Source: Bacillus sp. (in: firmicutes)
GTDB lineage: Bacteria > Bacillota > Bacilli > Bacillales > Bacillaceae_J
NCBI GenBank assembly: GCA_012842745.1
Contig: DUSF01000057.1
Location: 1 to 64,000 of the forward strand
DNA length: 64,000 bases
Direction: 5' to 3'
Shown piece by piece: positions 17,210 to 29,120 of this stretch. The notes below the pieces were generated by a model. The model saw only the letters and a program-made list of their open reading frames with translations, searched no databases and was not told the origin of the DNA. A program made the position numbers and the translations under genes. The stretch's first letter is position 1. The number at the start of each line of letters is the position of its first letter.

Positions 17210-18008
17210 TTTCCCCAACTCCACTTTGTATTAATTGGAATATTTGTCCATCAATTGCATTGACAAAATAGTCCATTTCATTATCTAAAACGACATGCCA
17301 GGTTGGGACGAAAATTTGAACATCTTCTGATATCGGAACATTTTTGTAATACCCTAATTCTACTTTTGTTATATGTCCACTAGATGTCAAATAATCTTTA
17401 TTATACAAAATTTCAATTGCTTTTAGAGGAGGAATAATTTCCTGATTAGAGCCTTCCTCTTCAATTTCCTTTATGTCGACCATCATTTTTTGTTCATAGC
17501 TAATAATTTCATTTGCTTTATTAAGCTGCATCGAAATCATCGCATACTCATTAAAAAAAAGCGGTCGTTCTCGATACGTTTGGAAAAATAGCAATTTATT
17601 TGCCTTTTTATCCCAGCCCCAATACATATAGGAATTCCCAGAAATCACATTCTCCTTTAAAAACTCAACAAGAAAGGCTTCAATATTCCTATCAGGTAAA
17701 GCAATCGGCTTCGTCAGTTTAGATATAATCCAATCATCTGAAATAAAGGATATCGTCTGGTTCTTTAATTTCATTAAATCAGATGAAATGAACTTTTTTC
17801 TTTTTGCAGTAATATAGGATTCACGTTCCAATTCCTTTGGAAGATTACCATACGTAATTTCATCTGCTTCTAACTGCTCTTCAATCGTTGACTCTGTCAT
17901 ATACTCAAGTTCAGCAGTCGTTCTTTTTTCGATAATTTGATAAACTAAAAACAAATCAAGGGCTAGAAAAATTAGTATAAAAATCGTCTTCGTTCTACCC
18001 CAATCCAC
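17193..18008 (-). CDS. walI: WalI/YycI regulatory membrane protein
   Basis: A 271-residue single-pass protein with an N-terminal membrane segment ([20 protein letters not shown]) followed by an extracytoplasmic domain. It partners with WalH in the membrane to control the WalK sensor kinase. GTG at 18008 is preferred because AAGGAGG stands eight bases upstream, within the last codons of walH, and the family starts with a short DWxxTK segment. The walH stop and this start are adjacent, and the end overlaps walJ, so the operon is tightly coupled. Confidence 0.9.
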   Translation of the reverse strand: MDWGRTKTIFILIFLALDLFLVYQIIEKRTTAELEYMTESTIEEQLEADEITYGNLPKELERESYITAKRKKFISSDLMKLKNQTISFISDDWIISKLTKPIALPDRNIEAFLVEFLKENVISGNSYMYWGWDKKANKLLFFQTYRERPLFFNEYAMISMQLNKANEIISYEQKMMVDIKEIEEEGSNQEIIPPLKAIEILYNKDYLTSSGHITKVELGYYKNVPISEDVQIFVPTWHVVLDNEMDYFVNAIDGQIFQLIQSGVGENGFAF

Positions 18009-18009
18009 A

Positions 18010-19329
18010 CTAATTTCCTCCTTGCCCATTAGACGTAGAAGGAATCACAACATCTTCCCATTTCCCGTCATATTTTATATACCATTTTGGTTGGACAGTT
18101 ACCACAGCTGTATTTATATTTTTTTCCGCTAGATCATAGCCAATAAAGGCAGCTTCTAATGAACTTAAAGTAAAATGAGGCTTAACCTGCGTTAAATAGC
18201 TTAACAATTCTCTACCTGATGGAAGAACGACTGTTTTTTGTTCACTAGCAATGTTAAATCTTAAATTAATTAAGGAACGCACATATTCGTAAATTTCATT
18301 ATCCCGCCATGACTCATAAATGATCGCTGCTCCATTTTGACTAAAAACAGGATATCCATTTACCATCAGACGAAAGTTAACACTATGATTGTTTTTACTC
18401 CAATCCATAAGCGAATAAGAATCTGTCCAACCAGAATGTTCATTAACAAACTCAATTGATTTTAAAATCATCTCTCCAGGCTCCAATTCATAAACTTCCT
18501 GATTGGCTGGATTAATAAATCTCATCATCTCTTGATTTTTTGAAATCTCCAATGCCCTTATACCGTCAGTAAACGATTCCTCACCATTATTTAAATTATA
18601 TTGTTTTACTCCTTTTAGGTCAGTAAACAACGCATTTTTAAAATCAGATGAAGAAATATCTTCTGTTGAAAAAGTTAATTCCCTTAAATCTACTCGTTTC
18701 TCTGGTAAATATAAAATTTGCCCATGATTTCCCCTAATTGTAAAATAAGGTGAATTTTGATCATAATTTAGTTCCAATTTTTCTCTAAGATTGTTAATTT
18801 CGTTGCTTTCAATTTTTAATTTGACTGCTTGATCCGAAATACTCGATACAAAGTACAGAGCCGGTTCTTTCGAAAGGTTTACAACAATCCGATCAAAATA
18901 AGGAAGATCCCATTCTTGTCTGATTGATCCCATAATATAATTCACAATATTAATCGGAAGGTTAACAGGATATATTAATTCAAGACTACTACTTTGTAAT
19001 AATGCCGACTCTAGTTGCTCCTTCGATGAGAAAGTAATTTGTTCATATTCTAATCCACTTATATTCATAACCATTTGATAAACATCATTCGTAAGCAAAT
19101 AATCAGTTAACCGATAATGAAGGCCACCATGATGGTAAATAAATTGAATTGGTTTAATGACCTCATTAAATTGCCTCTTTTCACCAATGTTTACTGTATG
19201 CAATAAATTTGTCTTATGCCTGAAATCATATTGGGGCTGAAACGTCCATATACCATAAGTCAAAACTAAACTTAAGATAACGAGCAAAAGAAGAACAATT
19301 GATTTTGCTTTTTCAAAATTCATTCTCAT
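18010..19329 (-). CDS. walH: WalH/YycH regulatory membrane protein
   Basis: A 439-residue protein with one N-terminal membrane helix (KSIVLLLLVILSLVLTYGIW) and a large extracytoplasmic region, the layout of YycH. With WalI it binds WalK and adjusts its activity (negatively in B. subtilis). ATG at 19329 follows GAGGAGGGG with five bases between and overlaps the walK stop by four bases. Sequence conservation in this family is low, so the assignment uses topology, length and position between walK and walI. Confidence 0.9.
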   Translation of the reverse strand: MRMNFEKAKSIVLLLLVILSLVLTYGIWTFQPQYDFRHKTNLLHTVNIGEKRQFNEVIKPIQFIYHHGGLHYRLTDYLLTNDVYQMVMNISGLEYEQITFSSKEQLESALLQSSSLELIYPVNLPINIVNYIMGSIRQEWDLPYFDRIVVNLSKEPALYFVSSISDQAVKLKIESNEINNLREKLELNYDQNSPYFTIRGNHGQILYLPEKRVDLRELTFSTEDISSSDFKNALFTDLKGVKQYNLNNGEESFTDGIRALEISKNQEMMRFINPANQEVYELEPGEMILKSIEFVNEHSGWTDSYSLMDWSKNNHSVNFRLMVNGYPVFSQNGAAIIYESWRDNEIYEYVRSLINLRFNIASEQKTVVLPSGRELLSYLTQVKPHFTLSSLEAAFIGYDLAEKNINTAVVTVQPKWYIKYDGKWEDVVIPSTSNGQGGN

Positions 19330-21149
19330 GAAAGCCCCTCCTCTCTCCCTTTATCAAGAGGAAGCGTAAAAGCGATTGTCGTACCTTTTCCTTCATCACT
19401 GTCCGCCCAAATTTCTCCGCCGTGGATTTCAATAATTTCTTTAGCGATAGCCAACCCTAATCCTGTACCACCCATTTTCCGAGACCTTGCTTTATCAACG
19501 CGATGAAAACGTTCAAAAACCTTTGGTAAATCTGATTTAGGAATTCCTACCCCTTCATCAGAAACTCTGACAAGGAGCATATTTCCTTTTTGCAATAATT
19601 CAAATCTCACTTTACCGCCTTCAGGCGAGTACTTTAACGCATTGGAAATAATATTATCTAATACTTGGGTAATTTTATCTTTATCAATGGTTACATTTCG
19701 TTCACGGTGAGAAAAAGCTCTTTCAAAAATAAATTCCTCATCTTTGCTCATTTCAAAGCGATCAATAATTTGTTGGAAAAATCCTGTAAAATTAATGGCT
19801 TCTTTTGTAAGTTGGTAATCCCTGCTATCTAACCTTGAAAGCTGCAGAAGGTCGTTAACAAGTCTAATCATTCGCTCTGTTTCCATTTGAGTAACATCTA
19901 TAAATCTCGGGGCTATTTCTTCATTTTGCCAAGCGCCGTCAGCCAATGCTTCTAAGTAGCTGCGCATCGTTGTTAGCGGCGTGCGAAGTTCATGGGAAAC
20001 ATTTGCAACAAATTCACGTCGCTCTTGTTCAATGGTCTCTTGTTCCGTAACATCCTGTAAAACAGTGATGATCCCCGTAGATACATCATGATCATCCTTA
20101 ATAGCGGAGAAATTAGCCCGCAAAATGTATTTATTTTTATTTTTACTAAAGTCCAATAAAACAGAATCCTTACTTTCATTTAAATTATCCAGTATTGCTG
20201 AGGCCTCTATATTTAGGAGTGTTGTAATCGATGTATGATGGACTGTTTCACGTGAAACATTTAACATTCTTTCGGCTGGCTCATTCATTAAAATAATATA
20301 ACCATCCCGATCTGTAGCAATGACACCATCAGACATATGCGATAAGACTGAGCTCAGCTTCCGCCTCTCTCCCTCTGTTGTTTCTTGGGCAATTTCAAGT
20401 TTATTTGTCAGCTCATTAAATGTTTCCGCAAGCTGTCCTATTTCATCTTCTCCAAATACATTTACTTCCCTTGAAAAGTCCCCCTCAGCTAAAACTAGAG
20501 CCTGCTTCCGCATATCCGCTATCGGTCTTGTGATGGTTCGAGCAACAAATACCCCTAATAACGCGGTTATTGCCGAGGCAATAATCGTTCCTGATGCTAA
20601 AATGCCATTAATGACACGCATTTGCTCATAAACCTTTTCCATTGAGGCAACAACATACATTCCACCAATGACTTCTTCCTTTGACTTAATCGGAATTGCT
20701 CTGACAAACATTCGATTGCCTGTCCTCGGGTCAAGCAAAATATTTTCTGATTCAGCATCACCGATAATCGCCTTTTTAATCCGAACTTCTGTCGTCCTCC
20801 GACCAATCATTCCTTGATCATATGGATTAGATATGCCAATGACACGAAAACTACTATCAGCAACTTGAACTTCTGTAATATCATCGGAAAGAAAATCCTG
20901 TAAAATCAAATTAATTTCATCTTCAATCTCCAATGTTCTGCCATTTCGTTTATCCTTCATTTCTTGACCAATATTATAAACTAATAGTCTAATACGTTCA
21001 TTAACAGATTCGGTAAAATTAGCAACTAACTGCTGCTCAAGCTCACGGACAAAATAAACACCGATAACTTGGATTGCAAATAAAATTAACAATACATAAA
21101 TTAACACAAATTTAAAATGGATCGATTTAAAGAAACCGACTTTTTTCAT
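19326..21149 (-). CDS. walK: Sensor histidine kinase WalK
   Basis: A 607-residue essential kinase that senses cell-wall status and phosphorylates WalR. Domain order: membrane helix (about 14-34), extracytoplasmic Cache-like domain (about 35-180), second membrane helix (about 183-203), HAMP (about 204-256), PAS (about 262-370), HisKA with phospho-acceptor His386 (NVSHELRTPLTT) and HATPase (DEGVGIPKSDLPKVFERF, GTGLGLAI). His271 and Asp274 in the PAS domain (SHMSDG) correspond to residues of the metal site reported in S. aureus WalK. The start is ATG 21149 after AGGAG; the open frame continues further upstream. A perfect parS site lies inside the gene at 20244-20259. Confidence 0.97.
   Translation of the reverse strand: MKKVGFFKSIHFKFVLIYVLLILFAIQVIGVYFVRELEQQLVANFTESVNERIRLLVYNIGQEMKDKRNGRTLEIEDEINLILQDFLSDDITEVQVADSSFRVIGISNPYDQGMIGRRTTEVRIKKAIIGDAESENILLDPRTGNRMFVRAIPIKSKEEVIGGMYVVASMEKVYEQMRVINGILASGTIIASAITALLGVFVARTITRPIADMRKQALVLAEGDFSREVNVFGEDEIGQLAETFNELTNKLEIAQETTEGERRKLSSVLSHMSDGVIATDRDGYIILMNEPAERMLNVSRETVHHTSITTLLNIEASAILDNLNESKDSVLLDFSKNKNKYILRANFSAIKDDHDVSTGIITVLQDVTEQETIEQERREFVANVSHELRTPLTTMRSYLEALADGAWQNEEIAPRFIDVTQMETERMIRLVNDLLQLSRLDSRDYQLTKEAINFTGFFQQIIDRFEMSKDEEFIFERAFSHRERNVTIDKDKITQVLDNIISNALKYSPEGGKVRFELLQKGNMLLVRVSDEGVGIPKSDLPKVFERFHRVDKARSRKMGGTGLGLAIAKEIIEIHGGEIWADSDEGKGTTIAFTLPLDKGREEGLS
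20244..20259. other. parS site (in walK)
   Basis: TGTTTCACGTGAAACA, a perfect 16-bp palindrome and the consensus binding site of Spo0J/ParB. It is within walK, about 26 kb from dnaA. Confidence 0.95.
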
Positions 21150-21154
21150 TTCTG

Positions 21155-21859
21155 CTACTCCTGATCTGGATTTCTCAAATAATAACCTACACCGCGCCGT
21201 GTCACAATCCATGCTGGATGACTAGGAAGATCTTCTATCTTTTCCCGTAACCGCCTTATGGTTACATCAACTGTACGCACATCGCCGAAATAATCATAAC
21301 CCCAAACCGTTTGCAAAAGATGCTCGCGGGTCATCACCTGACCAATATGCTTCGCTAAATAATGGATAAGTTCAAATTCACGATGCGTTACTTCAATTGA
21401 CTCTCCTCTTTTCGAAACAATATAGGCATCTGGATGAATCGTAAGATCACCTATGACGATTTCCGTCGTTTCATCATTACCCTTTTCACCATCTTGCTGA
21501 TGCCTTCGTAAATTGGCTTTTACACGAGCAATTAATTCCCTTGTACTGAATGGTTTTGTAACATAATCATCTGCCCCAAGCTCCAAACCTAAAACTTTAT
21601 CGATTTCAGAATCCTTCGCCGTTAACATAATGATTGGCATTTCATATTTTTTTCTTATTTCACGACAGACTTCCATTCCATCCTTATGTGGCAACATTAT
21701 ATCTAATAAAATAAGGTCTGGCTTCGCTTCTTCAACTTTGCGTAGCGCTTCTAAGCCATCATAAGCACAAGTAACTTTGTAGCCCTCTTTCTCCAAATTA
21801 AATTGCAATATATCCGCAATTGGCATTTCATCATCAACAACTAAAATATGTTTATTCAT
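21155..21859 (-). CDS. walR: Response regulator WalR
   Basis: A 234-residue OmpR-family regulator controlling peptidoglycan hydrolase genes. The receiver domain has Asp9-Asp10 (VVDDE), phospho-acceptor Asp53 (ILLDIMLPH), Thr in MLTAKD and Lys in VTKPF. The C-terminal winged helix ends with [23 protein letters not shown] 21859 is chosen over a GTG nine bases upstream because AAGGAG stands eight bases before it. walK follows with a five-base gap. The family and position at the head of the wal operon make this certain. Confidence 0.97.
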   Translation of the reverse strand: MNKHILVVDDEMPIADILQFNLEKEGYKVTCAYDGLEALRKVEEAKPDLILLDIMLPHKDGMEVCREIRKKYEMPIIMLTAKDSEIDKVLGLELGADDYVTKPFSTRELIARVKANLRRHQQDGEKGNDETTEIVIGDLTIHPDAYIVSKRGESIEVTHREFELIHYLAKHIGQVMTREHLLQTVWGYDYFGDVRTVDVTIRRLREKIEDLPSHPAWIVTRRGVGYYLRNPDQE

Positions 21860-21986
21860 CCTACTCACTCCTTCAAACTCGTTCAGAAGTTTCCTACTTT
21901 ACTTTATCATGTCTTCAGCTTTTAAGCATCTATACGTATACAGATTGTTATATATTGTTAATAATATCCTGATACATCCAACGATT

Positions 21987-22034
21987 AAAAAGGGGCTTTC
22001 TCAAATGCGACGATACACTGAGAAGCCCCTTTTT
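21987..22034. terminator. Bidirectional terminator between walR and the M23 peptidase gene
   Basis: GGGGCTTTCTCA pairs with TGAGAAGCCCC, flanked by AAAAA on the left and TTTTT on the right. It can stop the M23 transcript (minus strand) and isolates the wal operon from it. Confidence 0.85.
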
Positions 22035-22052
22035 CCCTATTATTCTACTAAT

Positions 22053-23510
22053 CTATAATGCTTTTCGTGGATTTTTTAATACGCCATTTTCATACACTTC
22101 AAAATGTAAGTGAACACCTGTTGAATTTCCAGTAGAGCCCATGACGCCGATTTTTTGACCTTTAGAAACGGTTTGGCCGACTTTTACTTCGATTTTTTCT
22201 AAATGGCCATAAACGGTTTTCATACCGTTATTATGATTAATAACAATTTTATTTCCATATCCGCCGTCCCAGCCTGCAGATTCAACTTTTCCATTATCTG
22301 CAGCTAAAATATTACGATTGCTCGGACGTGCGATATCGATACCTTTATGCTGTCTGCCCCATCTATATCCCATTTGACTTGAGATATAGCCGCCAACTGT
22401 TGGCCAACCTAAGTCCCCTGTACCACGGGAAGGAATCACTTTTGTACCTTTAACGACTATTTTCTTTGTAGGTTCTTTCACTATTTCTTCATTAATAATA
22501 ACTTTTTTCGTAAGTGCACCATTCTCTTGAACGATAGAATATTTGGAAACTTTTTCACCATTCATTCCTTCTTGCTTTACATTTGTTGTCCCTTTAAAAA
22601 CAGTGCTATCTTCCCTCACTTCAATTTCAAAAGGAATCACTTCATTACGTATTGCTTCCTTTTCAACGATGACAGTAACTAATGGTACATGTGCTGTTAC
22701 ATTTAATTCATCCCCGATATGTATGATTTTATCCTCATCTATATCAGGATTCAACCCAAGAAATTGCTTTAATGTTAAACCATAGTCATTAGCGATTTGC
22801 CCTAAGACTTCCCCCTCCTGAACGATATGCTTCTTTTCCTGAAGGGTACCTCTTTCTAACAACTTAGCAGCTTCTTCTACAGATAAAATATCTTCCGGAA
22901 AAACTTTCCCTTCTGAAGATGTAACCTTCTCCTTTAAACGAACGTCTTTAATGATGAAGTCATTATATTTAACTTCCTTTTCGCCATTCGCAAGCTGAGT
23001 TAGAATTTCTTCTGGAACATATTTCATCTCCATTTGTTTTATTACCTTATCAGCTTCTTCTTTGTTGGACACGAATGCAACCGTCTTTCCGTCAACCGTA
23101 ATTGCCTCTGCATTTGCCATTACATTGAATGCTTGATCTACTTGTTTAATAGCTTCCTTGTTATCAAATATTGGAGTAAAAACTCTTTCTGGAACATATG
23201 AAATTTGATTTACCATCGAAGATTCATAATTCCGATAAGATTTCATTGCTGTTTTAACTTTGTCCTCCAATATTTCCTCAATAACTGTCTTGTCGCTAAC
23301 CGTGCCAAGCAACGTACCTTTATAATATAGATGGTAGACAGTGTTCTTATCTTTATCTTTATCACCGGCTGCATAAACAGAGCCAAGCGATAAAGTGGCG
23401 ACAACAGATGTTGTTATAATTGCCCTTTTAAGGACTGTTGACTTTTTTGGATGTGATGGCTGAAAAAGACGTATCATATTAGCAGTTATCTTATGTAAAA
23501 ATTGAACCAC
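22053..23510 (-). CDS. M23 metallopeptidase with LysM and G5 domains
   Basis: A 485-residue secreted or membrane-anchored wall protein. A hydrophobic segment (about 29-47, IITTSVVATLSLGSVYA) acts as signal or anchor. A LysM domain (about 230-272, HIVQEGEVLGQIANDYG) binds glycan, a G5 domain follows (about 280-355), and a C-terminal M23 peptidase domain holds HKGIDIARP and HLHFEVYENG metal ligands. It probably cuts peptide cross-links in peptidoglycan. GTG at 23510 has AGGAGG seven bases upstream. It lies directly upstream of walR with its own terminator; similar genes occur between purA and walR in other Bacillaceae. WalR control is plausible but not visible. Confidence 0.9.
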   Translation of the reverse strand: MVQFLHKITANMIRLFQPSHPKKSTVLKRAIITTSVVATLSLGSVYAAGDKDKDKNTVYHLYYKGTLLGTVSDKTVIEEILEDKVKTAMKSYRNYESSMVNQISYVPERVFTPIFDNKEAIKQVDQAFNVMANAEAITVDGKTVAFVSNKEEADKVIKQMEMKYVPEEILTQLANGEKEVKYNDFIIKDVRLKEKVTSSEGKVFPEDILSVEEAAKLLERGTLQEKKHIVQEGEVLGQIANDYGLTLKQFLGLNPDIDEDKIIHIGDELNVTAHVPLVTVIVEKEAIRNEVIPFEIEVREDSTVFKGTTNVKQEGMNGEKVSKYSIVQENGALTKKVIINEEIVKEPTKKIVVKGTKVIPSRGTGDLGWPTVGGYISSQMGYRWGRQHKGIDIARPSNRNILAADNGKVESAGWDGGYGNKIVINHNNGMKTVYGHLEKIEVKVGQTVSKGQKIGVMGSTGNSTGVHLHFEVYENGVLKNPRKAL

Positions 23511-23670
23511 GGAACTTCCTCCTATGTTTCTTCCTACTCCTTCTTTCTTTAAGGAAAATTTTCAGAATTTTTTCAATGAAACATGCCGATATTTCACCTT
23601 TTCTACTTTACCATAAATTAAATAAAATCTCTAGAAAAATCCTTAAACATGTCGAAATTTCCCGAAACAA

Positions 23671-23770
23671 AAAGGGACTGCACTACATGTAGTGTACATC
23701 CTACATATTTTTGAGTAGATATAGTTCTACTTCATAATATATGGGTAGTACCACTATTTTAGACAGTCCC
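23671..23770 (-). terminator. Terminator of purA
   Basis: GGGACTG (23769-23763) and CAGTCCC (23679-23673) pair across a long loop and are followed by TTTTTG. The loop contains the palindrome CACTACATGTAGTG, which extends the stem region. It lies about 20 bases behind the purA stop. Confidence 0.65.
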
Positions 23771-23787
23771 ATTATTTTTATTATTTT

Positions 23788-25134
<1,347 letters not shown>

Positions 25135-25154
25135 TTAATTAAATTACCAAAATA

Positions 25155-25229
25155 AGTGTATCAATATAAAACTTTAAAGTCAATTAAACACGAACAATTT
25201 TATCGAGATGATGCCTTTTGTTCGTAAAA
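25155..25229 (-). promoter_or_regulatory. purA promoter with paired PurBoxes (PurR operator)
   Basis: The promoter is TTGACT (25183-25178), 17 bases, TACACT (25160-25155). Upstream of it are two inverted PurBox-like sequences: AAACACGAACAATT (25187-25200, plus strand) and a CGAAC core on the minus strand at 25224-25220. Counting 14-bp boxes leaves 16 bases between them, the spacing known for PurR operators (AWWWCCGAACWWT). Each box departs from consensus at one or two bases. PurR would repress here and PRPP would release it. Confidence 0.75.
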
Positions 25230-25257
25230 AAATAACCTAATGCTTAGGCACTAGGTT
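25226..25257 (-). terminator. Terminator overlapping the end of dnaC
   Basis: AACCTAGTGC pairs with GCATTAGGTT followed by ATTTTTTT on the minus strand. The dnaC stop codon TAA lies in the loop, so the hairpin includes the last sense codons. Confidence 0.75.
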
Positions 25258-26602
25258 GCATGCTTTCACGATGTCGTTCTAAATTAACAAATTTATTGAA
25301 TTCCTTAATAAAGGCTAATTCAACTGTTCCAACAGGGCCATTACGCTGCTTGGCAATAATAATTTCGATAATATTTTTGTTTTCGGATTCTTTATCATAA
25401 TAATCATCACGATATAAAAAAGCGACAATATCGGCATCTTGCTCAATACTTCCAGATTCCCGAATATCTGACATCATCGGGCGCTTGTCTTGGCGCTGTT
25501 CAACACCACGGGAAAGCTGTGATAAAGCAATAACTGGAACATTTAATTCACGTGCTAACGCTTTAAGGGATCGGGAAATTTCTGAGACTTCCTGTTGACG
25601 GTTTTCACCAGAGCGCCCGCTGCCTTGAATTAATTGCAAGTAATCAATTAAAATCATGCCAAGTCCATGTTCTTGTTGTAATCTGCGACATTTAGAGCGA
25701 ATTTCATTCACTCGAATCCCCGGGGAATCATCAATATAAATGCCTGCATTTGATAAACTCCCCATCGCCATTGTCAACTTCATCCAGTCCTCTTCCGTCA
25801 TTTTCCCTGTTCTTAAAGCTTGGGCATTAATATTTCCCTCCGCACATAACATCCGCATAACAAGCTGCTCAGCGCCCATTTCCAAACTAAAAATCGCAAC
25901 ATTTTCATCCGTTTTTGTTGCAACATTTTGTGCAATATTTAAAGCAAAGGCTGTTTTACCAACAGATGGCCGGGCTGCAACAATAATTAAATCGTTTCGT
26001 TGAAATCCTGCTGTCATCCGATCCAAATCAATAAATCCCGTTGGGATCCCGGTAATATCACCTTTACGATTATGAAGTACCTCTATATTGTCATAAACAT
26101 CTATTAATACATCCTTAATATTGCGAAAGCCGCTCGTATTTTTCCGGTTAGCTACTTCTAATATCGACTTCTCCGCATCATTTAATAACGCTTCAACATC
26201 ATCCTCGCTGTTGTAACCATCAGTCACAATCGTTGTTGCCGTGCGGATTAATCGTCTTAAAATTGATTTTTCCTCAACCATTCGTGCGTAATACTCGATG
26301 TTAGCAGCTGTCGGAACGGCATCCGCTAAATCACTTAAATAGGAAACTCCACCTACTTCTTCGAGCAGCTTACGATCGGCTAATTCTGAAGTAACGGTGA
26401 CAATATCTACAGGCTTGCCTTGTTCAGATACATCCAGCATCGCTGAAAATATTCGCGAATGGGCAGGACGATAAAAATCTTCAGGTACTAAAATTTCTGA
26501 AGCCGTTGATAAAGCTGCTGGCTCAAGAAATATAGCGCCTATTATAGCCTGTTCTGCCTCAAGATTATGGGGAGGCGTCCGGTCAGCAAAAAGGTCGCTC
26601 AT
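25244..26602 (-). CDS. dnaC: Replicative DNA helicase (DnaB-type)
   Basis: A 452-residue hexameric helicase that unwinds DNA at the fork; named dnaC in Bacillus. N-terminal DnaB domain from LEAEQAIIGAIFLE (about 16-30), then the RecA-like ATPase with Walker A ARPSVGKTAFA, Walker B MILIDYLQL and the REDS-like block RESGSIEQDADI. ATG 26602 is preferred to a GTG two codons upstream because GAGGAG is nine bases before it. It follows rplI on the same strand after a terminator-like hairpin. Confidence 0.97.
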   Translation of the reverse strand: MSDLFADRTPPHNLEAEQAIIGAIFLEPAALSTASEILVPEDFYRPAHSRIFSAMLDVSEQGKPVDIVTVTSELADRKLLEEVGGVSYLSDLADAVPTAANIEYYARMVEEKSILRRLIRTATTIVTDGYNSEDDVEALLNDAEKSILEVANRKNTSGFRNIKDVLIDVYDNIEVLHNRKGDITGIPTGFIDLDRMTAGFQRNDLIIVAARPSVGKTAFALNIAQNVATKTDENVAIFSLEMGAEQLVMRMLCAEGNINAQALRTGKMTEEDWMKLTMAMGSLSNAGIYIDDSPGIRVNEIRSKCRRLQQEHGLGMILIDYLQLIQGSGRSGENRQQEVSEISRSLKALARELNVPVIALSQLSRGVEQRQDKRPMMSDIRESGSIEQDADIVAFLYRDDYYDKESENKNIIEIIIAKQRNGPVGTVELAFIKEFNKFVNLERHRESMQPSA

Positions 26603-26635
26603 AAACACTAACTCCTCTCATCGGATCTTCCATTT

Positions 26636-26671
26636 GAAAAGAGGCTGACCAATTTGTGGAGCAGCCTCTCT
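26636..26671 (-). terminator. Hairpin between rplI and dnaC
   Basis: GAGAGGCTG pairs with CAGCCTCTTTTC on the minus strand, 15 bases behind the rplI stop. The T-run is short, so partial readthrough into dnaC is likely. Confidence 0.6.
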
Positions 26672-26685
26672 ATTTCAGTGCAAAT

Positions 26686-27135
26686 TTATTTCACTTCTTT
26701 TACATGAACTTTTAACGTAGCAGTTACTTCATGATGAAGCTTTACAGGTACATTTGTAACACCTAGCGAACGAATGGAATCATTTAGTTCTAGTTTCCGC
26801 TTATCAACCTTAATACCATGAGCTTTGTTAAGCTCATCAGCAATTTGCTTTGACGTAATCGAGCCAAATAGACGTCCACCTTCTCCTGATTTTGCAGAAA
26901 GCTCAACTGTAAGCTTTTCAAGCTTCCCTTTTAATACTTTTGCCTCTTCTAGCTCTTCTGCCGCTTCCCGCGCTTCTTTTTTCTTCTGCGCTTCTAATGA
27001 TTTCATATTTGCTGGTGTTGCTTCAAGGGCTAAATTATTCTTTAAGAGGAAATTATGGGCATAGCCATCCGCAACATTTTTGACTTCACCTTTTTTTCCT
27101 TTTCCTTTTACATCTTGTAAAAAAATGACTTTCAT
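26686..27135 (-). CDS. rplI: Ribosomal protein L9
   Basis: A 149-residue L9 with the standard N-terminal rRNA-binding domain ([35 protein letters not shown]), a long connecting helix rich in Glu, Lys and Ala (about 45-80) and the C-terminal domain ([17 protein letters not shown]). It binds domain V of 23S rRNA near the L1 stalk. The start overlaps the gdpP stop by four bases (ATGA), indicating translational coupling in a gdpP-rplI unit as in other bacilli. Confidence 0.98.
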   Translation of the reverse strand: MKVIFLQDVKGKGKKGEVKNVADGYAHNFLLKNNLALEATPANMKSLEAQKKKEAREAAEELEEAKVLKGKLEKLTVELSAKSGEGGRLFGSITSKQIADELNKAHGIKVDKRKLELNDSIRSLGVTNVPVKLHHEVTATLKVHVKEVK

Positions 27136-29105
27136 TCTTTCCTTCCCCCTTCTAAATAGTCATCAATCGCTTCTTTTAGCATGATTTCAACTTCATCGAT
27201 TGATTTCCCCTCAATTTGGGTAGCAGCATTTGTTAGGTGACCACCGCCATTTAGGCTCTCCATAATTAATTGGACATTAACATCACCGAGAGAGCGGGCG
27301 CTAATGCTTATTTTACCATCTTGCCTTTTGGAAATCACAAATGAAGCAATCACATTATTCATTGATAACAATGTATCAGCAGCCTGTGCTATTAATACCT
27401 GTCCAAACGTTTGATTTGAATTTGCTTTTGCAATCGCAATGCCCTTTTTATAAATTTGTGTGTTTTCAATAAGCTTAGAGCGGTTAATAAATTGCTCTAA
27501 ATCTTCTTTTAAAAACTTTTGAACTAATACCGTATCAGCCCCCTGCGAACGTAAGTAAGAAGCAGCATCAAATGTACGTGAACCCGTTCTTAACGTAAAG
27601 CTTTTCGTATCAACGATAATTCCCGCAAGAAGAGCAGTAGACTCTAACATATCAATTTTTAATGTTTTTGGTTGATATTCTAAAAGTTCCGTAACTAGCT
27701 CTGATGTTGACGAAGCATACGGCTCCATATAAACCATCACTGGATTTTCGATAAATTCTTCGCCGCGGCGATGGTGGTCAATGACAATAACATTATCTAA
27801 TTTATTCAATAGGCGCTGATCGATTACCATTGATGGCTTATGCGTATCGACGACAACTAATAAAGAATGTTCACTAGCAATCTCTAAAGCCTCTTCAGGC
27901 GAAATAAATATTTTCCATAATTCACTCTTCGATTTAATTTCATCCATTAACCGCTGAATACCAGAATCAATATCCTCTTCATTAAGTACGATATAGCCTT
28001 CTTTATTGTTCGCTTCCGTAACCTTTAGAATACCAATAGCCGCCCCAATTACATCCATATCAGGAGCTTTATGACCCATAATAAAAACTTTATCACTCGC
28101 TAAAACCCATTCACGCAGTGCATGGGAAATAACCCTTGCTCTTACCCTTGTTCGTTTTTCCATTGGATTCGTTTTACCGCCGTAAAACTTCACCCTGCCG
28201 CTAATGTCTTTAATGGCAACCTGATCCCCGCCTCTACCAAGCGCTAAATCTAAACTTGATTGCGCTAAAGAACCAAGCTCAGGTAAATCTGAAGAATCGC
28301 TCCCAATACCAATACTTAATGTTAACGGGACATTTTGCTTTGATGTTAGTTCCCGAACATCATCCAATATATCAAATTTTGTTTTTTCAAGCTGTTGCAA
28401 AATTTGTTGATTAAAAACAGCTATAAAGCGATCAGATGAGGTCCTTTTCAGGAAAATACCATACTTGTTCGCCCAATTATTTAAAATTGAGATCACTTTG
28501 CTGTTAATTGTACTTTTTGTTTGGTCATCCATTCCTTGTGTGACTTCATCATAATTATCCAAAAAGATAACTCCTAATACAGTTTTTTCTTCTTCATACA
28601 ATCTTTCAATTTCGGACTGTTCTGTTATATCAAAGAAGTATAGAAGTTTTTCCTCACGAATAATATGAATCCTAAACATCCGCTCATTTAATATTAATTT
28701 CTCAATCTCATCTTCACCTTTTATTAAAGCAATTATGCCTTCAAAAACTATATTTAAATGACGCCCGACTAGAGTTTCTTCTTTGAGCACAGAGGCTAAA
28801 TAAGGGTTTGCCCATTCAATCTGGTACTCATCATTAAATAATACAATTCCAATCGGCATCTCCAGTAAAGTTTCTTCACCCACCTTTTTCACACGGTGGG
28901 ATAAGGTGGAAATATAGTCTTCCATTTCCTCGTATAAACGAAGCTCATACTTAAGCAAGTTATAAACAATGATGCCCATAATGAGAAAAGCAGCAATTCC
29001 AATGACCCACTGGTAAAAGGCTATGATTGCTATCATCGTTATTGACAATAGTAAGAAGAGGATAAACGGAGTGCTTCGCCATCGCTTTTTAACAGAATTT
29101 GGCAT
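27132..29105 (-). CDS. gdpP: Cyclic-di-AMP phosphodiesterase GdpP
   Basis: A 657-residue membrane phosphodiesterase that hydrolyses c-di-AMP to pApA. Two N-terminal membrane helices (about 12-50) precede a PAS domain (about 80-155), a degenerate GGDEF-like domain (about 170-300) and the DHH-DHHA1 catalytic unit with [17 protein letters not shown] and the C-terminal [14 protein letters not shown]. Length matches B. subtilis YybT. It follows yybS after a 15-base gap and overlaps rplI. It would control c-di-AMP levels and so potassium and wall homeostasis. Confidence 0.96.
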   Translation of the reverse strand: MPNSVKKRWRSTPFILFLLLSITMIAIIAFYQWVIGIAAFLIMGIIVYNLLKYELRLYEEMEDYISTLSHRVKKVGEETLLEMPIGIVLFNDEYQIEWANPYLASVLKEETLVGRHLNIVFEGIIALIKGEDEIEKLILNERMFRIHIIREEKLLYFFDITEQSEIERLYEEEKTVLGVIFLDNYDEVTQGMDDQTKSTINSKVISILNNWANKYGIFLKRTSSDRFIAVFNQQILQQLEKTKFDILDDVRELTSKQNVPLTLSIGIGSDSSDLPELGSLAQSSLDLALGRGGDQVAIKDISGRVKFYGGKTNPMEKRTRVRARVISHALREWVLASDKVFIMGHKAPDMDVIGAAIGILKVTEANNKEGYIVLNEEDIDSGIQRLMDEIKSKSELWKIFISPEEALEIASEHSLLVVVDTHKPSMVIDQRLLNKLDNVIVIDHHRRGEEFIENPVMVYMEPYASSTSELVTELLEYQPKTLKIDMLESTALLAGIIVDTKSFTLRTGSRTFDAASYLRSQGADTVLVQKFLKEDLEQFINRSKLIENTQIYKKGIAIAKANSNQTFGQVLIAQAADTLLSMNNVIASFVISKRQDGKISISARSLGDVNVQLIMESLNGGGHLTNAATQIEGKSIDEVEIMLKEAIDDYLEGGRKE

Positions 29106-29120
29106 ATCTTCATCTCCATA

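Noticed and set aside
21946-21961. Possible WalR box pair TGTTAT/TGTTAA upstream of walR
   Set aside because: The two half-sites are 10 bases apart rather than the 11 of the known WalR motif (N5 between hexamers), in an AT-rich stretch where chance matches are common.
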